In this document: piece by piece, positions 61,320 to 64,000 of the stretch | Position numbering within the stretch: position 1 is the stretch's first letter | How the letters are laid out: each line of letters starts with the position of its first letter | NCBI GenBank assembly: GCA_003255065.1 | Contig: QAOA01003354.1 | Coordinates: 310,001 to 374,000 of the forward strand | Reading direction: 5' to 3' | From: Cercis canadensis | Taxonomy: Eukaryota; Streptophyta; Magnoliopsida; Fabales; Fabaceae | Length of the DNA: 64,000 nucleotides | Made by a program: the position numbers and the translations under genes | Notes under the pieces: generated by a model | The model's input: only the letters and a program-made list of their open reading frames with translations | Told to the model about the DNA's origin: nothing | Database searches by the model: none

Positions 61320-62100
61320 TGAAGTAGAAATGAAGACAAATATAACCCCAGAATCAGGATTTCTCAACATCCAATATCACTACGTATAGCCTACAGATTT
61401 GTTGAATACTAGTTCAATAAGCATAGACACCAGTAACACCAACTACTACCACTCATCAAAACTAAACCACATGAATAGCCACCTTATTCTAAAGTATGAA
61501 AAATTTCAGAAAGCATCGGCTGCCAATTTAGTTGCATTGAGAAGAAACATGCATAAAGGAGCAATTAAAATGACAATATTGAACAAAAGTGAAAATAAGA
61601 ATAAAAAATCAAGGTCCTATAAGAGTTAGTTTTTAGCAAATTTGAAATGACCAGCAACTCAGCTCTGTTCGTATCTTAGAAAAGAATAAATGCATAAACA
61701 AAAGATAATTCTTATCTTTAAGCAACTAAATCGCATAAGGAGGAAAAAAAACAAAACAACAGACCGAAGGGCAAAGGAAGGAGATAAGAATTCATGCATT
61801 TGATTCTCTGAACAGAGAACAAGCGGCCTACAAGAGAGAGGGAATGTGTAAAAGAGAGAGTTAGGGCGAGAGAGAGGAGAGCCCAGTCCTTGCCTCCATT
61901 CTGGCGGTGGCAGCTTGCTGTGGTGATTGGTGGCCTTGCAGACCGTTTGAGTGCGATGGTCAGAGAGGGTCCAAAGGGAAAGTCGAGTGTTGTGGTTGGA
62001 GAGGGTAACTAGGTGAGGAAATTTAGGGATTAGGACTAGAAATTTGATTTGGAAATTGGGGGCCAGCTCGTTAAAAATTGGGCTAACCCGACTCAAGCCT
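61320..62100. other. Repeat-like stretch, GC-biased on one strand
   Basis: Frames at 61659-62096 on the minus strand look protein-like but match nothing that I know, and the sequence ends in GGGCC/GGCCCA motifs at 62060-62110 similar to those at 59545-59590. It may be part of an older element into which the 59630 hAT inserted. Confidence 0.35.
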
Positions 62101-62460
62101 GATTACTCGCTGGGCCAAGCCCTATAAGCCGATTTTTCGGATTAGCAATATAGAGGCACAATCCAACCTTAGATATAGGTTATACGACCTTGTTTTGCTG
62201 GCTTTAATTTTTTCTTTTTCTTTATTTTTTTGGTGGGGGAAGGGCCACACCATGACAATGGAGGCTTACAAGTCAAGGGTGAAGGAAGGACCTATTTTGA
62301 TAGCTCTATGGACCAACTTGTTTTGGCCCATTTTAGAGGAAGGTAAGTTTAAAAAGTATTAGCCTAAATAAAAATTGGCCGGTTTGGCCTTGGCCTATAC
62401 AAGTTCGGGCTGGGTTGGCCTATTTAGCATGTTTATCCTTTTTTTTTTAGCCTAGATCAA
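62101..62460. other. Non-coding stretch with GGCC motifs
   Basis: It contains GGCCGGTTTGGCCTTGGCC-like sequence at about 62378-62396. I see no gene. Confidence 0.35.
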
Positions 62461-62880
62461 ATTTAGGTTTTTGGCATTTCATTTTCATTTTTCACCCTCA
62501 AATCCCTAATTCCCAAATTCAAAATCGGCCTCCTCTCCTCTACTCCCTCATGCACGCAACCGGTATTCATGCGCCTCCCTTCCTCGAGCTCAATCCTTCT
62601 TGGCCTCTCATGTTCCCTCATCTACAACTAAGCTCATAAACTCTCCTTCTCCTTCATCGCTCAAAGCCTCACAATCACAATTCATAAGGCACACTCCCAA
62701 TCGCAAACTCGTCCACAAGGACGAAGCCTAGAGTCCCAGACCAAACCCACTCCATTTGGCCTCCCCTCAAAGCCTCTATGCTCTCTTTGCTCTCAAGCAC
62801 TCAAGGCTCAAACACTCAAGCACATGACATGTTGCTCCCTCACACTTGATCTATAAGCCTCCATTCTCATATTTTTTTTT
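62461..62880. other. C-rich, purine-poor block
   Basis: About 400 bases dominated by CTC and CCT words, very unlike the surrounding AT-rich DNA. No open frame of note in either direction. Probably the inner part of an unrecognised transposon. Confidence 0.35.
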
Positions 62881-63194
62881 ATTTTTATGTTTCTTGCTAA
62901 TTTGTTTTCTTTGTGAATTGTTTTTATTTGAATTTTATCATTCTTTGAAGTATGTGGTAGTATATTGTCAGTGCTCAAATAAGCTTCAAGTTAAATGCAT
63001 AATATAGATGAATTGAACATAAGTCATGTAATATGGTCGAATATAAATCTAAACAAAGTAAATCGAGAATGATAGGGAAAACGAAGAGACAAAAGTAGAA
63101 TTAACGAAGTTCAGTTTGCAAATTGGGGAAGAGAAAGATAGGAAGATCAAAAGAAAACCCTAAATCTAAGCTATATTGACATCATTTCTTTCAA

Positions 63195-63440
63195 GCAATA
63201 TTTTTTTTCGAGGGAGGGGGATTCTTGGGCTATTTGGGTTGGTTTGGTTTGGTTTGGTTTGGCTCAAATTAGGTTCAGATTGCCAAACCCAATACCCAAC
63301 TAAAATCCCATTTGGTTCATAAGTTTCAAAACCAACATGACTTATAAACCTAGCCAAATTGACTCAAACTTAGGTCAGTTTGGGTTGGCTCAAGTTAGCG
63401 AGTTAGATTGGGTTGGGTTTTGAACACCCCCAGTCAAGTT
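63195..63440 (-). mobile_element. hAT-like terminus with GGTTTGG repeats
   Basis: The sequence is built from GGTTTGG/GGGTTGG words and ends (reverse complement) GGGGGTGTTCAAAACCCAAC, a start shared by many plant hAT-type elements. The partner end was not found. Confidence 0.4.
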
Positions 63441-63673
63441 TCAAACTATATTTTTCAAAAGAAAAAAAATTACTTTTTAAAAAAGTAATTACCAAAAAAG
63501 AAAGCTAAGAAAAATATGTTCTAAAAAAATGATCACTTAAAATTACATAATGATCATTGGTCATTATATTGTTAATTTCTTTTTTTAAAAGACATTTTCT
63601 TTAACTTTATTTTTTTAGTAATTCTAAAAAAAAACAAAATCCTCCCAATCCATGGGGATGACAATAGGGTGGG

Positions 63674-63817
63674 GATTGGTCCTTTGTGAAAGCTTTGAGA
63701 AGACTTGCAAATGAAGTTCAAATGCTTGTGAAAAATACAATTATGCAAATGAGCCAACAAGAAGACATTGCAGAGAAAGTGCAACAAAGTGAAGAGACAG
63801 TTAAGAGAAAATTGTAA
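63674..63817 (+). other. Short coding-like fragment of 47 codons
   Basis: The frame reads DWSFVKALRRLANEVQMLVK and continues as a Gln/Glu-rich helical stretch to TAA. Codon content looks coding and the product would be a coiled coil. There are stops just upstream and no clear acceptor, so it may be a terminal-exon relic. Confidence 0.35.
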
Positions 63818-64000
63818 TAGAGATAATTTTATTTCTTAACTTGTATTGAATATTCACCTTTACAAATATATAGAGTAAATCATATTCAACTGATTACTTA
63901 TCAATCTAATAGCTTTACATATCAGTCTAATAACTTTCTATTAATAGTTGTTGAGCTGGCTAACAACCTTCTATAATTATCTAACTACCTATTTACTGAT
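63818..64000. other. Window end
   Basis: AT-rich. Nothing recognised. Confidence 0.4.

Noticed and set aside
61659..62096. A 145-codon minus-strand frame
   Set aside because: Its composition is biased, it matches no known family, and its end lies in GGCC repeat motifs. Kept only as repeat-like DNA.
1..64000. CRISPR arrays, operons or prokaryotic defence systems
   Set aside because: No evenly spaced direct repeats with unique spacers. Genes are intron-rich and clearly plant nuclear.

Overview
This is nuclear DNA from a flowering plant, almost certainly a eudicot. The genes are split by AT-rich introns with GT..AG borders, the proteins are plant versions of universal eukaryotic factors, and the space between them is filled with short plant-type transposons. 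The species cannot be fixed from the sequence. There is no bacterial, viral or organellar block, no CRISPR array and no functional tRNA or rRNA gene. Exon borders below were worked out by hand from splice sites, phase and family resemblance. Five genes were reconstructed with consistent phase and expected length, and a sixth (SF1) has an intact single-exon coding region. Layout: 1-2.4 kb holds a small putative secreted Cys-rich protein gene that carries a frameshift. From 2.4 to 6.5 kb there are SINE, foldback and LTR-like repeats. From 6.7 to 10.8 kb lies a four-exon gene of unknown function (348 aa, one C-terminal membrane segment) with a Tourist-like MITE in its last intron. From 12.3 to 17.1 kb (minus strand) is RPC4, a subunit of RNA polymerase III (nine exons, 299 aa). 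From 17.4 to 22.8 kb is a transposon-rich interval. From 26.25 to 28.7 kb (minus) is splicing factor SF1/BBP (818 aa), with a gene-poor 3.4 kb downstream that may hold spliced 3' UTR. From 29.2 to 34.3 kb is a leucine-rich-repeat receptor-like-protein pseudogene split by one MULE-type MITE and two hAT-type elements, each with an exact target-site duplication. From 38.4 to 39.7 kb (minus) is a secreted PLAT-domain stress protein. From 43.5 to 49.2 kb (minus) is ATG3, the E2-like enzyme of autophagy (nine exons, 310 aa). From 51.1 to 51.8 kb (plus) is a one-exon gene for a small single-pass protein whose 3' end has been tandemly duplicated. From 53.3 to 59.4 kb (minus) is CSN4, COP9 signalosome subunit 4 (fourteen exons, 397 aa). 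From 59.6 to 64 kb is a hAT-like element and GC-biased repeats. The genes do not form one pathway. They are housekeeping genes (transcription of small RNAs, 3' splice-site recognition, autophagy, cullin deneddylation) beside one stress gene and one dead defence-type gene. The most distinctive content is the set of non-autonomous transposons: a nine-copy family of about 210 bp with 9-bp target duplications, two foldback families, three hAT-like elements with 8-bp duplications, three Tourist-like elements with TAA/TTA duplications and several tRNA-derived SINE families.
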